A stretch of DNA of 64,000 nucleotides from Schistosoma haematobium (lineage: Eukaryota > Platyhelminthes > Trematoda > Strigeidida > Schistosomatidae), in contig NC_067196.1 of NCBI RefSeq assembly GCF_000699445.3, positions 34,120,616 through 34,184,615 of the forward strand, read 5' to 3'. Position 1 is the stretch's first letter, and the number at the start of each line of letters is the position of its first letter. Below the pieces are notes generated by a model. The model had not been told where the DNA came from, did not search any database, and worked only from the letters and a program-made list of their open reading frames with translations. Below, one piece after another: positions 12,608 to 24,360 of this stretch. The position numbers were made by a program, and so were the translations under genes.

Positions 12608-13179
12608 TCATACTGCATTATCAGTTCGTAAGACAAATCTACCTGCTTCCAAGGGTTCTAATATTTCTTCGATAAGATAGATAAGCGGCAGGCGTCTAAC
12701 AGTACAAAGCAACGACAGCTCATTTCCACGACGAAGCTGAAATATGGCACCATCCGCTAAACTACGAGACAGAGCCCGATCAGCCACAATACTCCATACC
12801 TGCTGTCCGCCTGGATGCACTAATTTAGGAAGTAGAGGATATGGATCTAGATTGTCTGAAGTGTTAACTTGCTTGATATTCTGTTGATACTTGGCTCTCT
12901 TCACTGTTGCAATGGCTGCTGCAGCTGCGGCTGCGTCTTGTTGTGGTGTAGCAGCCGAAGGATTAAATCTTTCCAAGAAAGCGTGAGGTGACAGGCCATA
13001 AGCTAAACAAAGAGCAAGATGATCAATTACCATATCCACAGGGTGACGAGCTTGTTGACGTGTAACACGCATATACTTTTGTAACGGCCTGATGAGAGTT
13101 GGGAAAACAGCTTGTGCTGCTTCGTACGGATCCAAAGATTTTCCTGGAGAGCAAGTAAGCTTTGACATCCTCCCATTAC
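12608..13179 (-). CDS. VANGL: VANGL exon 3 (C-terminal cytoplasmic domain)
   Basis: The preferred acceptor ATTATAG precedes 13179 and restores phase as A|GT. An alternative in-phase acceptor, CTTGCTCTCCAG, would start the exon near 13143 and drop about 12 residues. It stops with TGA at 12610-12608. An alanine run (about 12909-12950) interrupts the otherwise conserved domain. Confidence 0.87.
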
Positions 13180-16100
13180 CTATAATCAAATTATAAACGC
13201 AATGTAGTACTAAGAAATAATAACATAAAAATAATTGTAACAAACGATGTTATACAAACTAATTTGCGCGATTTGTAAAGGCTGATAAATGCAACACATG
13301 AACTGTAACAAATGAAATGCTTTCAGGCAAATGAAAGGTCTAGGTATAAAGATTGATTACCATGTTAACAATACTTCAGAGACAAAGAGTGCATACACCA
13401 ACACCATTGCGATCGATTCTGAGACAGGTTGCCCAGAGTCTGTATTTAACAACATGGCTCAGACCAGTAGTTAGTGACCTAATGGACTGATGCCACGTTT
13501 TGGTTTGGCCACCCCTAACTTACTTCCAACCATCCCCAACACTAGTCAGAATTGAGTGTCATGGTAATCAGTGTTCAGGCATACGTATCACGTAGCTGAA
13601 CCATCTCAGTCGATGAAGATTTACAACTTAATCAATTGTTTTACCATTATTCCCTAGTACCCTGTGTCTAACCTCACTAATACTTACTCGGTGATCCCAG
13701 CAGATGCCAGCAATATTCCTAAGGCACCTGTGGTCAAATACTAGTAACTTACGAGTAACTTCTCCTAATGATGACCACATTTTGCAGTCATAAAGTAAAA
13801 TAGAACGAACTGCTGAGCAGTATACTCGTCCCTTAATTGATAGACAGATATCTCGTCTTCGCCATAGGTGAGGTGAGTTGGCAAAAGCCAAACGAGCTTC
13901 TTGAATCCGTGCACAGAATTCGTCAGACACCAACCAATTTGGGCTGATCAGACTTCCAAGATAAGTGAAGTTGTCGACGCGTTCGACTACTTCACTCCCA
14001 ATCCTTAATTCGGGTGTTGACGTAGATTATTCCTGAAGCAACAACTTTCATTTAGAAGGGGAGAAGCGCACCCCAAACATTCTGGCATTGTTGCTCAGTT
14101 CTATCAAAAGACTGCATTTTATCAGCGTCTTCACCAAACATGACTATGTCATTTGTGTATTCTAAGTCGATAAGTGGGTCCCCTGGAAGGAGACTAATGC
14201 CCGAGAATTTAGTCTATGAGAGCGTTATTTCCATCAGTAGATGTATGATGAAGTTAAACAAAAATATAGAAAGTGGACAGCCTTGATGGACACCACTTAA
14301 ATTTGCAAAAGCAGATGACAGTTCGCCATAAGCTCTGACTCGACTTGTAGTGTTCGAGTAAAGAGCTTTCACAAGGTTTATGTACTTCCGAGGTACGCCT
14401 TTCAATGACAGACACCGCCACAGAATCTCGTGGTCTACCGAGTCAAATGCTGCTTTTTTTGTCAAGAAAGACCACCATTGTCGGACACTGATAAGTATGC
14501 CTATGTTCTAGGTGTGTGACTTATCACCATTAGATAAAATTCATAGATTCTGAAGATAGTGTTCTTATTAATTTTACCAGAATAACTGATCAAATTATGT
14601 AAAACAGAATGAAATAAATCAGTTTACTGAACTTTTAGCTAAAGAAACATGTTTGTCAAAAGACGACATGAACAACCATAAATATTTCCCGCTATAATAA
14701 AAAAGGTATGCAATGTGACCATTAAGATAAAGTAACTCTTTATACCAGGTAGGACGACACAATGTTGAACTTAGCACAAACGACTATCTATCAAACCTGT
14801 TATAACTAGTAACACCAGAAGACAGACAATAGAAATGGATGTTGGAAAAAATATGGGCGGAGTGGGTGAAATAAGCGAATAGAATACCGTATTTACTCCG
14901 AAATTCGCGAGAATTTTGGTTACTTTATACTTCAATATACGATTCAGACCAACAGTTATTTCACGTACTAACGTTACAACCTCGTTCAGGTTTTTTTAAA
15001 CTGACCTTAATTCAATCGGCATCAAACATTAAGTTAGGGAATAAGTTAGACAATTCCTGAAACTCATAAAACAGAAACTTACTTCGCTCAGCTGTGCAAT
15101 GATGTTTCCGCAATGATAATATATAAGAAAACTCAGTCGTAAAAAGCTTAGGACTTAACACAAATATGAGAAGGTGGTATTTTCCTCTACTCAGCATCAG
15201 CAGAACAAGAGAAAAATAAAGGAGTCAAAATAATAGCAGTTATTTTACAGGACCTATGCACTTTTTCAGGTACACTAAATCAAGTGATACAATAACCAAA
15301 ACACTGCCTACAATTCAAAGGTATCTAGATATATTTCGTTTTTAATAGCCTCCCAAACACATAGAAGTAGCACAAATGATGGGAAGAAATGCAGAAAACT
15401 TACTTCGATTGTTTTTGAAAGGTACCAAGGTTTGATCACACTCAACAACACCAACAGTCCCCTCATTATTGCAGTTTTCAGCAGCAAGGCGCTTAACATG
15501 AGTAAAAGCCTCCTCAACTGCCAAAAGTAGTCTCATGCGCCGTTTACGTATCCTTTTTTCCAACTCAATTTCCTCATACAAACGAACTGAAGCACTAGGG
15601 GCAGTAATAGCACCAGACTGCTCAACAGTATACGTAACACCATTTTCTGATTTACCTAGACCAGCCCCACCACTATCTACATCGTAAAATTTATACTTGG
15701 ACCCACCGCCATTCCCACTACCAGAAGCAGAACCACCGCGACGATTACGTTTACCTCCACCCCCGCTGTTGAAAGATGAGTTTTGATTTGGGTTGTAAGC
15801 CTGTAAATACACATTTTTAATAAAATGAGGTTTCATTGCGCTTAAAGTAATAACGTGATATGTAGAAGATACATCTAAAGCTGTAAGCATATTTGGTGCG
15901 ATATATGCACTAATGATGGATTTTTAGGTGAGACTGTAATTTATGGACAACCTTTTAGCGACGCTAAAGTGACCTTGAGAGTTTTCACGTGATAACTAGG
16001 ACCAAATGAGGGTTATAAACCGACGTGAGGAATTAGAACTATGATTTACAGTTGATGGTTAGGATTAGGAATTAGATTTAGTTTTCACCACGAGCTGACA

Positions 16101-18976
16101 GCTATAATACCAAAACTCTATTTAGCCAAATGGATGGGTGAATTTCGCGCCAAAACCCGAGACCTGTTATCTCATACCTGATTAGTTCGTCCTGCTGTAA
16201 CCTTTTACTTTCTTCATAAAAAGTGGTTGTTTCTTCCTTAACTTAAAGAATTCTTCTGGTTGTACCTTTCCGTTTCCCCCATTATTATTATTATTAATAG
16301 TACACTACCATACACTAATCTATGATCGTTATTGTTCTTTTTTTCTTTTTCACTTCCCATCCTCATTGTTTTGTATGGCGCATATATATCTGGTGCCCCC
16401 TTGTACCAATATTTATGTGTTCAAATAAATAAATAAATAAATTATAGTCTCGTCAAATATATTTCTGATTTAGTCGAAATACTAAGTAATCAGTACGGAC
16501 AACAGTCTATGTTTTATTACTACATATGTAAAGTGAACAGCAAATATTTTCTTCCCAACAAAATTATCTCAGCTGTCAGTCCTGATGACCTAGTGTCTGG
16601 CGCAAACTCAGCATGAATTCAGAAAACTCGATTGGCTTTTGCCAACTTACGTCACTTGTGGCGTTGGACAGATATCCAAGTTTACTGCTCACTAGTTCAT
16701 TCCGTTCTATTTTTGGGTGTGAAACATGGCCTTTAAGGATAAGGGATATTTACAGGTTAATAGTATTCGATCATATACATATTCGAAGCATTGTTCGTAT
16801 ATTTTGGAACCACCGAATGAGTAATGATTGGGTTAGGGATAGAGTATTCGGTAAAGATGGAAAATCGATGTATGAGGTAGTAAATCCTCATTAATTGAGG
16901 TAGTTGGGACATGTAGAATGTATGCCCAACCATTGCCTACCTTGACGGGCGATGTTATCTAGCGTAGAAATAGGGTAGAAGAAAGCTAGAGGCGGGTATA
17001 CCAAAACATGGCATCAGTCCATGAGATCACTGACAGTTGAACTTAGCCATTGTAATATGTGCAGACTACCTAGTTGGGGTTCGTGTGATTATCGTAACTA
17101 ATGGTTAGAGAATTTGAATGACATTGCTTAAAATCGTTTTCAGTGAAGGTCCATAAACTCCTTGTTAGTCGAATAAGTTTACTCCTTTGGTTTAGTCTTT
17201 CCTTTACATGTTGAGTTTATTTTACCGACCTCGACCCACTAACTATTAATGAGTATGGCCTTGGAAACCAGTGAATATGTTTTATCTTAAACACTAAAGA
17301 AATCACACTGTTACTTATTTTTCAGAATTTATAAAATTTATGACCGATGGTAGTTGAAGATAGTTAACTACGAACCATCGATTATCGACACCATTTATAT
17401 TTTTCGTAAATTTTTGTTTTTTGTAACTTCTTCAGAATGTCAGGAGTAACTTATAGGCATCATTAAAATCATATGAAACAAGAAATACTGATAAAGACCT
17501 GGAAATGATAAAATGAAGACATACTGTGAATTCTACCATGTAGAACTGCAAAACTTCTATGGCCGCCCGCTGCAACGACATCTCTCCACACTTTAAAGTT
17601 CTTGACATTCCATCTGGAGAACGTACAATGTGTATGACGTACTGAAATCGGATTCTACGTAGTTCCATAAGGGCGATAACGGCATAATGTAAAAAGAGTA
17701 AAGTATCTGTCAAACTGCCGGCAAAAACTACTATGGAAAGATAATCAGATTCCTTTGGCTGTATAACACGAACAGTATAAAACAACCAAAATGCAAACAG
17801 AACAACTAACACAAGACAAAGAAAAAGAGTTCGACAAAGACGGATACGTGGAAGTATGGCAGTAGCACTGCCACAAAATGGTCGACAAGGGGAACTTAAA
17901 AACCACAGCGCGATAGCGAGAAGTACAAGTTTTACACATATACTGATGAGATGTCCTTCACAAGTTGGTTCACACCCTTCGGTCGACCATCCAATCCAAA
18001 ACGGAAAAAGTGGGAGTAAAAGCATTAGAACTGGAGACAGTAATGAACCAATTGCCAGAAATGCAGAAATGGCAAAACTTAATGTATGTGAGCATTTGAA
18101 TATTTTTATTTCATCCGCTTCGGATCGTATTAAAGCAGCTGCAGCACCGCTAATATTACAGCCGGTACCACCATTGGCATGTATACCTAGTGAGGTTGCT
18201 AGGCCGTAACGTGCTCCAAATCGTGAGAAATTGTCACCACTGAGTCCAGTCTCACTTGTAGCGCCAGTGACAGCAGTAGCCTCTTCAACCCAAGCATTTT
18301 CATCTTGGTTCGTAAGTTGTGGGTCAAAACGCTCAGACCGGTATGGTTCTGGAACTTGTGATGATGGTTGAGAAGGTATCTGGGAAGGCGAAACATGGGA
18401 TGCAGCAGTATGTGCTAAAGGATGCTGTTGTCCAGGAGGTATGAAAGAACCGACCTGCTGTTGTTGTGACTGAAGTTGATTTGATTGTGCTCCTGCACAA
18501 ATTGGGGGTCGGGTGAATGGAGAAGGCATAGACGGATGAATTATTTGTTGGGCATATACCTGCTGTACAGATTGATCGGTCCAACTCTGAGCGTTAGGGA
18601 TGTACATGCTTGGCTGAGAACAAGAGGAGAAATTGGGGTTCATCGGCATTAAAGGGGGAATCCATGTTTCTAATGTATAAGGATGAGAATTAGGCTGTTG
18701 CATTCCTATTGGTTGCTGCGGAAACATGCTCATATGAGGCTGTGGGACAATTGGCATTAAATTGCATTGAGATTGACGGACAACTGTATCCACATTTTGC
18801 ATGCTCTGGCCAATAGCTAGTGGTTGATTATGAGAAGCTAACACACTCTTTACTTGTCCTTGGAACATACACGCGGGTTGAGTGGAGGTGACATTACTCG
18901 TCCGCTGAATGCGTTTTGACCGACGAGAACGGTCACTTTTTTCACTTCGTCCACTGCGCACACTTTCTCCATCCAT
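12608..18976 (-). CDS. VANGL: Van Gogh-like (VANGL/Strabismus) planar cell polarity protein
   Basis: Coding exons are 18976-17525, 15800-15404 and 13179-12608, giving about 806 residues. VANGL is a four-pass membrane core protein of planar cell polarity that works with Prickle, Frizzled and Dishevelled. Seen: a serine/arginine-rich N-terminus (residues 1-25) like the CK1-phosphorylated cluster of the family; a Gln/Pro-rich stretch at about 30-215; a conserved acidic TAVTGATSETGLSGD segment near 235-248; four hydrophobic segments at about 299-321, 343-361, 381-402 and 412-436; YNPN at 486-489; the charged helix YEEIELEKRIRKRR and AVEEAFTHVKRL at about 559-590; then DPYEAAQAVF and HAFLERF. The family is usually near 520 residues, so the N-terminal half is unusually long. 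The start is fixed by an in-frame TGA two codons upstream. The last four residues are DNAV, not the usual ETSV-type PDZ ligand. Confidence 0.93.
13180..15403 (-). other. VANGL intron 2 carrying an RTE fragment
   Basis: A 2.2-kb intron, half of it occupied by the retrotransposon fragment at 13395-14515, which has the same orientation as the gene. Nothing else is recognisable. Confidence 0.8.
13395..14515 (-). mobile_element. RTE/SR2-like non-LTR retrotransposon fragment (RT and C-terminus)
   Basis: Broken frames at 14465-14214 and 13933-13628 encode AAFDSVDHEILWRCLSLKGV, SGVHQGCPLSIFLFNF and the C-terminal block RIQEARLAFANSPHLWRRRD. These are blocks of an RTE-type reverse transcriptase. The catalytic motif reads YTND instead of YxDD, and there are stops and frameshifts, so the copy is dead. 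It is closely related to the copy at 23700-24345 but lacks about 54 bases near 13438. Confidence 0.85.
15404..15800 (-). CDS. VANGL: VANGL exon 2 (residues 485 to about 616)
   Basis: The acceptor TATTTACAG lies at the 15801 side and the donor GTAAGT begins at 15403. It begins AYNPNQ, then has a Gly/Ser/Asn-rich low-complexity insert, then the conserved charged helix. It ends in phase 1 (CGA A). Confidence 0.88.
16195..16442 (+). repeat. 3' end of a dispersed retroelement with (AAAT)n tail
   Basis: It ends with AAATAAATAAATAAATTA after a block reading GGCGCATATATATCTGGTGC and CCCCTTGTACCAATATTTAT. The same sequence occurs in reverse at 24361-24615. Its last 70 bases are shared with the SINE-like copies at 19.6, 26.4 and 60.1 kb. 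Confidence 0.7.
16580..17170 (+). mobile_element. Eroded RTE-like fragment, antisense to VANGL
   Basis: The plus-strand frame 16613-16894 keeps the C-terminal RTE pattern: GCETWPLR, RLIVFDH, RSIVRIFWNHRMSNDWVRDR and VFGKDGKSMYEVV. Compare the block at 21860-22030 on the other strand. The following sequence to about 17170 matches the remaining C-terminus with stops. Confidence 0.75.
17525..18976 (-). CDS. VANGL: VANGL exon 1 (residues 1-484)
   Basis: Encodes the N-terminal region and all four membrane segments. The donor GTATGT begins at 17524, after codon EFT, in phase 0. A good acceptor (TTGTTTCTTAG) ends just before 18996, only 20 bases upstream of the ATG. It could be a 5'-UTR intron acceptor or a spliced-leader trans-splice site. 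Confidence 0.9.
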
Positions 18977-18996
18977 ATATCACCATTTAGATGGAT

Positions 18997-19549
18997 CTAA
19001 GAAACAACAATGAATAATCGATAAATTTATTTTGGTATAAAGAATTTAGAAAAGCATTTTATTATAATAATTGGTTTTAAAATGGGAAAGCTTGGTAAAA
19101 CGCCAGAAATCAACCGCAACTTTCACCTAAAGAAAATATTATCTTGTCTTCCCAAAATTAATATGTAACGTGGTCTTGAACATGGAGAGATAAAACAGGA
19201 CATAATACTGACATCAACGGGTTAAGACAAAAACAGCGAAGCAAGTGAAAAACTAAATGTTAAATAAGACCGACTTCCAGGTCTGAACCAGGAAGTTTTG
19301 ACATACTCAAATGATTCACATAGTGGCTTAATAGACAGATACCAAAGCTTAATCTTCCAAAATACATAGTAAATGGACACATCCCTACTATTCTATTTAG
19401 AAATATCTCATCCACCAGGTCAACAACCCGACCTAGTAATCAACACCAAACATCAATACTTAGTAAGCCGGGGATTCTCCAGCACCTACGATTAAAGACC
19501 TGTAACACACTCATATCTTCTATCAGAAATATCTTAGAGAAAAGAAACA
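18997..19549. other. Upstream flank of VANGL
   Basis: AT-rich sequence that should hold the VANGL promoter or upstream exon. No gene or named motif can be supported. Confidence 0.5.
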
Positions 19550-19962
19550 ACGAGATGCTCGGCACTACCCACCACTTTAGAAGAAATCAGACAACTTGTT
19601 TGAACCCCCTGAATGCCTTGAAACGGCCAAGAGTAGGGAGAGTCAGCTCCCCCTCTCGAAATGCTCTCACATGGCCACGCGTATACAATCACTGTCAAGG
19701 AAGTCCTACTCACTGCCTTCACACGGCATGGTGTATGAACCATTTGTTGGCCATCGACTACCATGTGACCGCGTCTTGTAATGTTGCTCCACCGCCTTGT
19801 GGATTAGACCTTCAGGTCAAAGGTTCGAGGTGTTGCCCCTTAAAAAACCACCTGCTTTGGTTTGAGCGCCCGGGCAGTATCACATAAACCAAATGATTGA
19901 TGAGGCACATATATACTTGGCGCCACCTTGTACAAATGTTTGTGTTTAAATAAATAAAGCTA
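19550..19962 (+). repeat. SINE-like repeat, copy 1
   Basis: It shares, in opposite orientation, a long conserved block with 26365-26860 and 60112-60612. This includes GGAAGTCCTACTCACTGCCT, ACCATTTGTTGGCC and GGTCAAAGGTTCGAGGTG. The GGTTCGAGGT at 19823-19832 resembles a B box. It ends in AAATAAATAAA. A tRNA-derived SINE using an LINE-type 3' tail is the likeliest reading. Confidence 0.6.
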
Positions 19963-20149
19963 AAAAGAAGCAAACGAGGCTTATGTATGATGATCAAAAT
20001 CGTGCTAGTCATTAACCCAACAGAACTGGGACATCAGAATGGAGTAATCAACATAACCAATTATTTTACTCCTGAAAGTTGAACTAGGTAGTCTAACACT
20101 TTATATCATGTGAGAAACCTATTTCAAACACTTCTAGATTGTCACTTTT

Positions 20150-20640
20150 AGTCATTCAGTCATTATCAACGTAGAGACCGGAATAGATATATGAGTCAGC
20201 CTAAGCTACCATACCACAGCACGAGATGAAAATAACAAGACAGAAAGCAAAAGAGACCGAAATAATGCAGCAGTAATGATAATGAGAAAGACTAACCATT
20301 GAGTTTATGGTTCATGAAGACAGTGGAAGTGTATGAAATACTGGTACTCAACATCCAGAGGAATCTACCTGTGCTGTTGTGAACTATTATGAACAATATC
20401 GACCGATCGTGTTTTTCGCGGACCCCCAACCAGTCACTCAGTCAACAGCTGCTGTCATGTTTTGGTTCGGTCACTCCTAGCTTTTTTTCTAATTTACTCC
20501 TATACCAGCAAACATCGACTGTTGAGATAGGCAGTGACCGGGTATAGGTAACACATCCTAACTACTTCAGTCGATGATTTTCAACTTTATCAATCGATGT
20601 GCGCCTTTACTCAGTACCCTATTCCTAACTTCACATTATG
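20150..20640 (-). mobile_element. Eroded RTE-like 3' fragment
   Basis: It aligns by eye with the 3' UTR and C-terminal part of the 21263-23019 element, for example GAATCTACCTG followed by TTGTGAACTATT, and CAGTCGATGATTTTCAACTT. Frames are destroyed. Confidence 0.6.
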
Positions 20641-21248
20641 TTCAAAAGACCAGTTCGCCAACGTCCTTTCCGTAAGAGTAAGGTAACTTTAACCCCCTCA
20701 TTTCCTGACGTGCCCCTCACAGGGAATAGTGATGGGCGTTGTTTTCTTAGTGTAACTGACTTAACAAACAGTAAGTCCCATGAAAGATAGAAGAGAAAGG
20801 GTGCCTGTAAACTTTGGGCTGCACCAGTGAGCAAGGAATTTCAAATGGGACTTATGAACTATAATGAATAGTATCCAAAATATGAAAGGAAAATATCCTA
20901 CATAATATGTAATTCATCCATATCTTTTAATTTACTTTTATGTTACAGTTCTGCAAAATGGACAAAAACATAGCTTACTAGAATAAAAACTACGAAGGAC
21001 AACTTCAACTAAATTTAAAGATCTGGTCCAGTTTAAATTGGGACCAATACATGAACACTGAATTATATGAAGCAGTTTCTGGGTTATATGAGTAGAATTC
21101 ACAACTGGTTCTCATATTGTATAGTGTTGCCATGATGCATTCCAGTGGTTTTCGGAATGTCTTAAAGGTATTCATGTAATCTACTAGGTCTGAGTCAAGT
21201 GGTACAATCTCTGTACAAATACAACTCTAAAAACTTATTGCACGACAT

Positions 21249-23033
21249 ACGTGGTTGTGATCAGTCAGTCAGTCAGTCAGTCAGTAACAACGTAGAACTT
21301 CGTACGTACGTACATCAGTTCGAGTTGCCACACCACATTAGCACAGAGATGCACTTGTCGATTCAAATCCCGTAGTGGTAGAGGTAACAAGAGTATAAGC
21401 AGTAATCGGGAAGATTAGGGTTTGGAGATGTTATTTAAAGAGTATAATACAGTGAAATAAATTTGGAAAGAGGAAAAAAAGGGACATGAAGAATTCAGAA
21501 GATTAGAATTTGGGAGAACACAGAGAGTGGATTCACCTGCGCCATTGCAAACTATTTTCAGCCATGTCATTCAGGGTCTCTAACCATCGGTTGCTATCAT
21601 CTCGCGGTCCCCAACCAGGTAGTCTACATCTACCAACATGACTCAGTTCACTTGTCAGTGACTTCATGAATTTGTGCCATGTTTTGGTCTGGCCGCCCTT
21701 AGCTTTCATCCAACCTACTCCTATAACACTGAACATAGCACGTCGAGGTAGTCGGTCGTTGGGCATACGTAACACGTGTCCCAGCCATCTCAACTGATGA
21801 AGTTTCACTACTTCATCAATTGATTTGCCATCCTTACCTAGTACCCGTTTCCTAACAATTGTGTTACCTACTCGATGGTCCCATGATATACGAGCAATGC
21901 TTCGAAGACACCTATGATCGAATACTAGTAACCTACGAATATCCTCTACTCTTACCGGCCATGTTTCACTGCCGTAAAGTAGGACGGAACGAACTGCTGC
22001 GCAGTAAACACGTCCTTTGGTTGATAGACGGATATCTCGCTTACGCCATAAATGACGCAAGTTGGCAAAAGCTAGTCGAGCCTTCTGTATCCGTGCTGAG
22101 ATTTCGTCACAAACCAAACCACAAGGGCTGATGAGACTTCCCAGAAAGTGAAGCGGTCGACACACTCAACTACTTCACTCCCTATCACTAGTTTGGGTGT
22201 CGATGTAACCCAATCCTGAAGCAACATTTTGCATTTCGAGGGAGAGAATCGCATCCCGAACATGCTTGCATTGTTGCTTAGAGTGGTCAGAAGACTCTGC
22301 ATTTTGTCAGCGTCTTCACCAAATAGAACGATGTCATCGGTATATTCTAAGTCAACAAGTGAACCTCCTGGTAGAAGTTCAACCCCTGGAAATGTAGATG
22401 AAGTGAGTGTTATCTCTAAAAGTACGTCGACCACAAAGTTGAACAAGAATGGGGAGAGTGGACAGCCCTGACGAACACCACTTGAGGTAATCAATTCTGA
22501 TGACAGTTCGCCATAAGCTCTTACTCTACCAGTTGTGTTCGAGTAGAGAGCCTTTATAAGGTTAATGTACTTCTTTGGTACTCCTTTCAGTGACAAACAC
22601 TGCCATAGAACCTTACGATCAACAGAGTCGAATGCTGCCTTAAGGTCGAGAAATACTACCATTGTGGGGCGTCTGAATGTGTGTCTGTGTTCTAGAACCT
22701 GACATAGTGTGAATATCTGATCTATACAACCACGTCCAGGTCGAAAACCGGCCTGGTTTTCTCTAATCTGCTCTTCACGAGCTTTGATTAGGCGTCGAAG
22801 TATTATTGAAGCTAATATTTTAGACACTATATTAGTCAAACTGATTCCTCTGTGATTGTCACAAGAGGACTTTTGTCCTTTCTTATAGACTGGCACAATC
22901 AGTGATTGAGACCAGTCAGATGGGATTACGTCCAGTTCCCAAATTCTACCTAAGACCTCGGTTAATTTCATTGCTAATACTGGACCACCATCCTTAAAAA
23001 TCTCAGGAGTAAACCTGTCACGTGGTTGTGATC
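21249..23033 (-). mobile_element. 5'-truncated RTE/SR2-like retrotransposon with 14-bp target-site duplication
   Basis: The element body is 21263-23019. It is flanked by ACGTGGTTGTGATC at 21249-21262 and again at 23020-23033. The 3' end (left) is a (TCAG)n tail at 21261-21286. Translation on the minus strand from about 23015 gives an RTE-type reverse transcriptase: SQSLIVPVYKKGQKSSCDNH, FRPGRGCIDQIF, LDLKAAFDSVDRKVLWQC, SGVRQGCPLSPFLFNF and the catalytic EYTDDIVLFG. The C-terminal block [20 protein letters not shown] and HVLRMPNDRLPRRA follows after a frameshift near 22145. The endonuclease part is missing, so the copy cannot move by itself. Confidence 0.93.
21261..21286. repeat. (TCAG)n tail of the RTE element
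   Basis: About six tetranucleotide units lie directly next to the left target-site duplication. RTE elements typically end in such short tandem repeats. A second simple stretch, CGTACGTACGTAC, lies at 21301-21314. Confidence 0.85.
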
Positions 23034-23389
23034 GCTACTATATGGAAAAATGACTGAATTGGAAACAACGAAATCGCTATTTCCAGTATTCCTTAATGTT
23101 CTTTGAAAGTGTTGTTCAGTTTTTAAAGAATCATTTACTTAAGTACAAGTGCTCCAACTTTAGTACAGTAGATTACTGAGCATAACTGTGCGTAACTTTA
23201 GACATAATTCCAATCGTAGAAGAATTGTACATAAAGTTTCAACTCCGCTCCTATGCTGTGACACTCAATAAATTACGGTAAAAACGAGCAAAAAATAGTA
23301 ACTAATCTTATGTGGTAAGAAACAGCAAGAAGTCACATATACTAGTCTTCGGCTTTTGACTCATAAGAAACAAATGCCAGACAATCATA

Positions 23390-23580
23390 ACTAATGTAGA
23401 ACTAGGTAGGAATATCTATTGGCCTAGGTTGCCATACCCGATAATGGCACAACAAGCAACAAATCACCAGAGCTGAGAATGTCAACTATGGTAGGAAGTT
23501 AGACGTGCAGTATATAATCCAAAAGGAATTACCGAAATCAATGGGAGAGACTACACCAGGGATTCAGAAGATGAAATCCA
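23390..23580 (-). repeat. RTE-like 3' UTR fragment
   Basis: The sequence around GTAGAACTAGG and CTAGGTTGCCATACC aligns with 20165-20220 and 21293-21345, both in RTE 3' UTRs. No coding part. Confidence 0.45.
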
Positions 23581-24345
23581 TCTTATTTATTTATTTCGAC
23601 ACAAATATTTGTACAAACGGGCACTAGAATAAGTATCCATCACAAACAAGATTACGAAGTGATAGAGTAAGTTCAGCTAGTCAGCTACAACGTAGGACCA
23701 TGCACATATTGTGATCGATTCTGAGACAGGTTGCCCAGAATCTCCAACCACTCGTTACGATAGTCGAACGGACCCCAACCAAGTAGTCTGTATTTAACAA
23801 CATGGCTCAGACCAGTAGTTAGTGACCTAATGGACTGATGCTACGTTTTGGTTTAGCCACCCCTAACTTACTTCCAACCATCCCCAACACTAGTCAGCAT
23901 TGAGTGTCATGGTAATCAGTGTTCAGGCATACGTATCACGTAGCTTAACCATCTCAGTCGATGAAGATTTACAACTTAATTAATTGGTTTACCATTATTC
24001 CCTAGTACCCTGCGTCTAACCTCACTAATACTTACTCGGTGATCCCAGCAGATGCCAGCAATATTTCTAAGGCACCTGTGGTCAAATACTAGTAACTTAC
24101 GAGTAACTTCTCCTAATGACCACATTTTGCAGTCTTAAAGTAAAATAGAACGAACTGCTGAGCAGTATACCCGTCCCTTAATTGATAGACAGATATCTCG
24201 CCTTCGCCATAGATGAGGTGAGTTGGCAAAAGCCAAACGAGCTTCTTGAATCCGTGCACAGATTTCGTCAGACACCAACCAATTTGGGCTGATCAGACTT
24301 CCAAGATAAGTGAAGTTGTCGACGCGTTCGATCACTTTTCCCGGT
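23581..24345 (-). mobile_element. RTE-like fragment, second subfamily, with (TTTA)n end
   Basis: It starts at the left with TATTTATTTATTT (the element's 3' tail on the minus strand). From about 23715 it matches 13395-13990 closely. The frame 24335-24135 encodes DNFTYLGSLISPNWLVSDEI and the RLAFANSPHLWRRRD block. It breaks off abruptly at 24345, next to the unrelated tail repeat at 24361. Confidence 0.85.
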
Positions 24346-24360
24346 TTGGGAAGTTCCTCT

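Larger units (their letters stand above)
15801..17524 (-). other. VANGL intron 1 carrying two repeat fragments
   Basis: A 1.7-kb intron bounded by GTATGT and TATTTACAG on the minus strand. It contains the repeat tails at 16195-16442 and an antisense RTE fragment at 16580-17170. Confidence 0.8.

Noticed and set aside
15012..15197. Short minus-strand frame in VANGL intron 2
   Set aside because: No splice sites in phase with VANGL and no family similarity.
17856..18209. 117-codon plus-strand frame
   Set aside because: It is the antisense shadow of VANGL exon 1.
21257..21290. CRISPR-like regular repetition
   Set aside because: It is a plain TCAG tetranucleotide tail of a retrotransposon, with no spacers.
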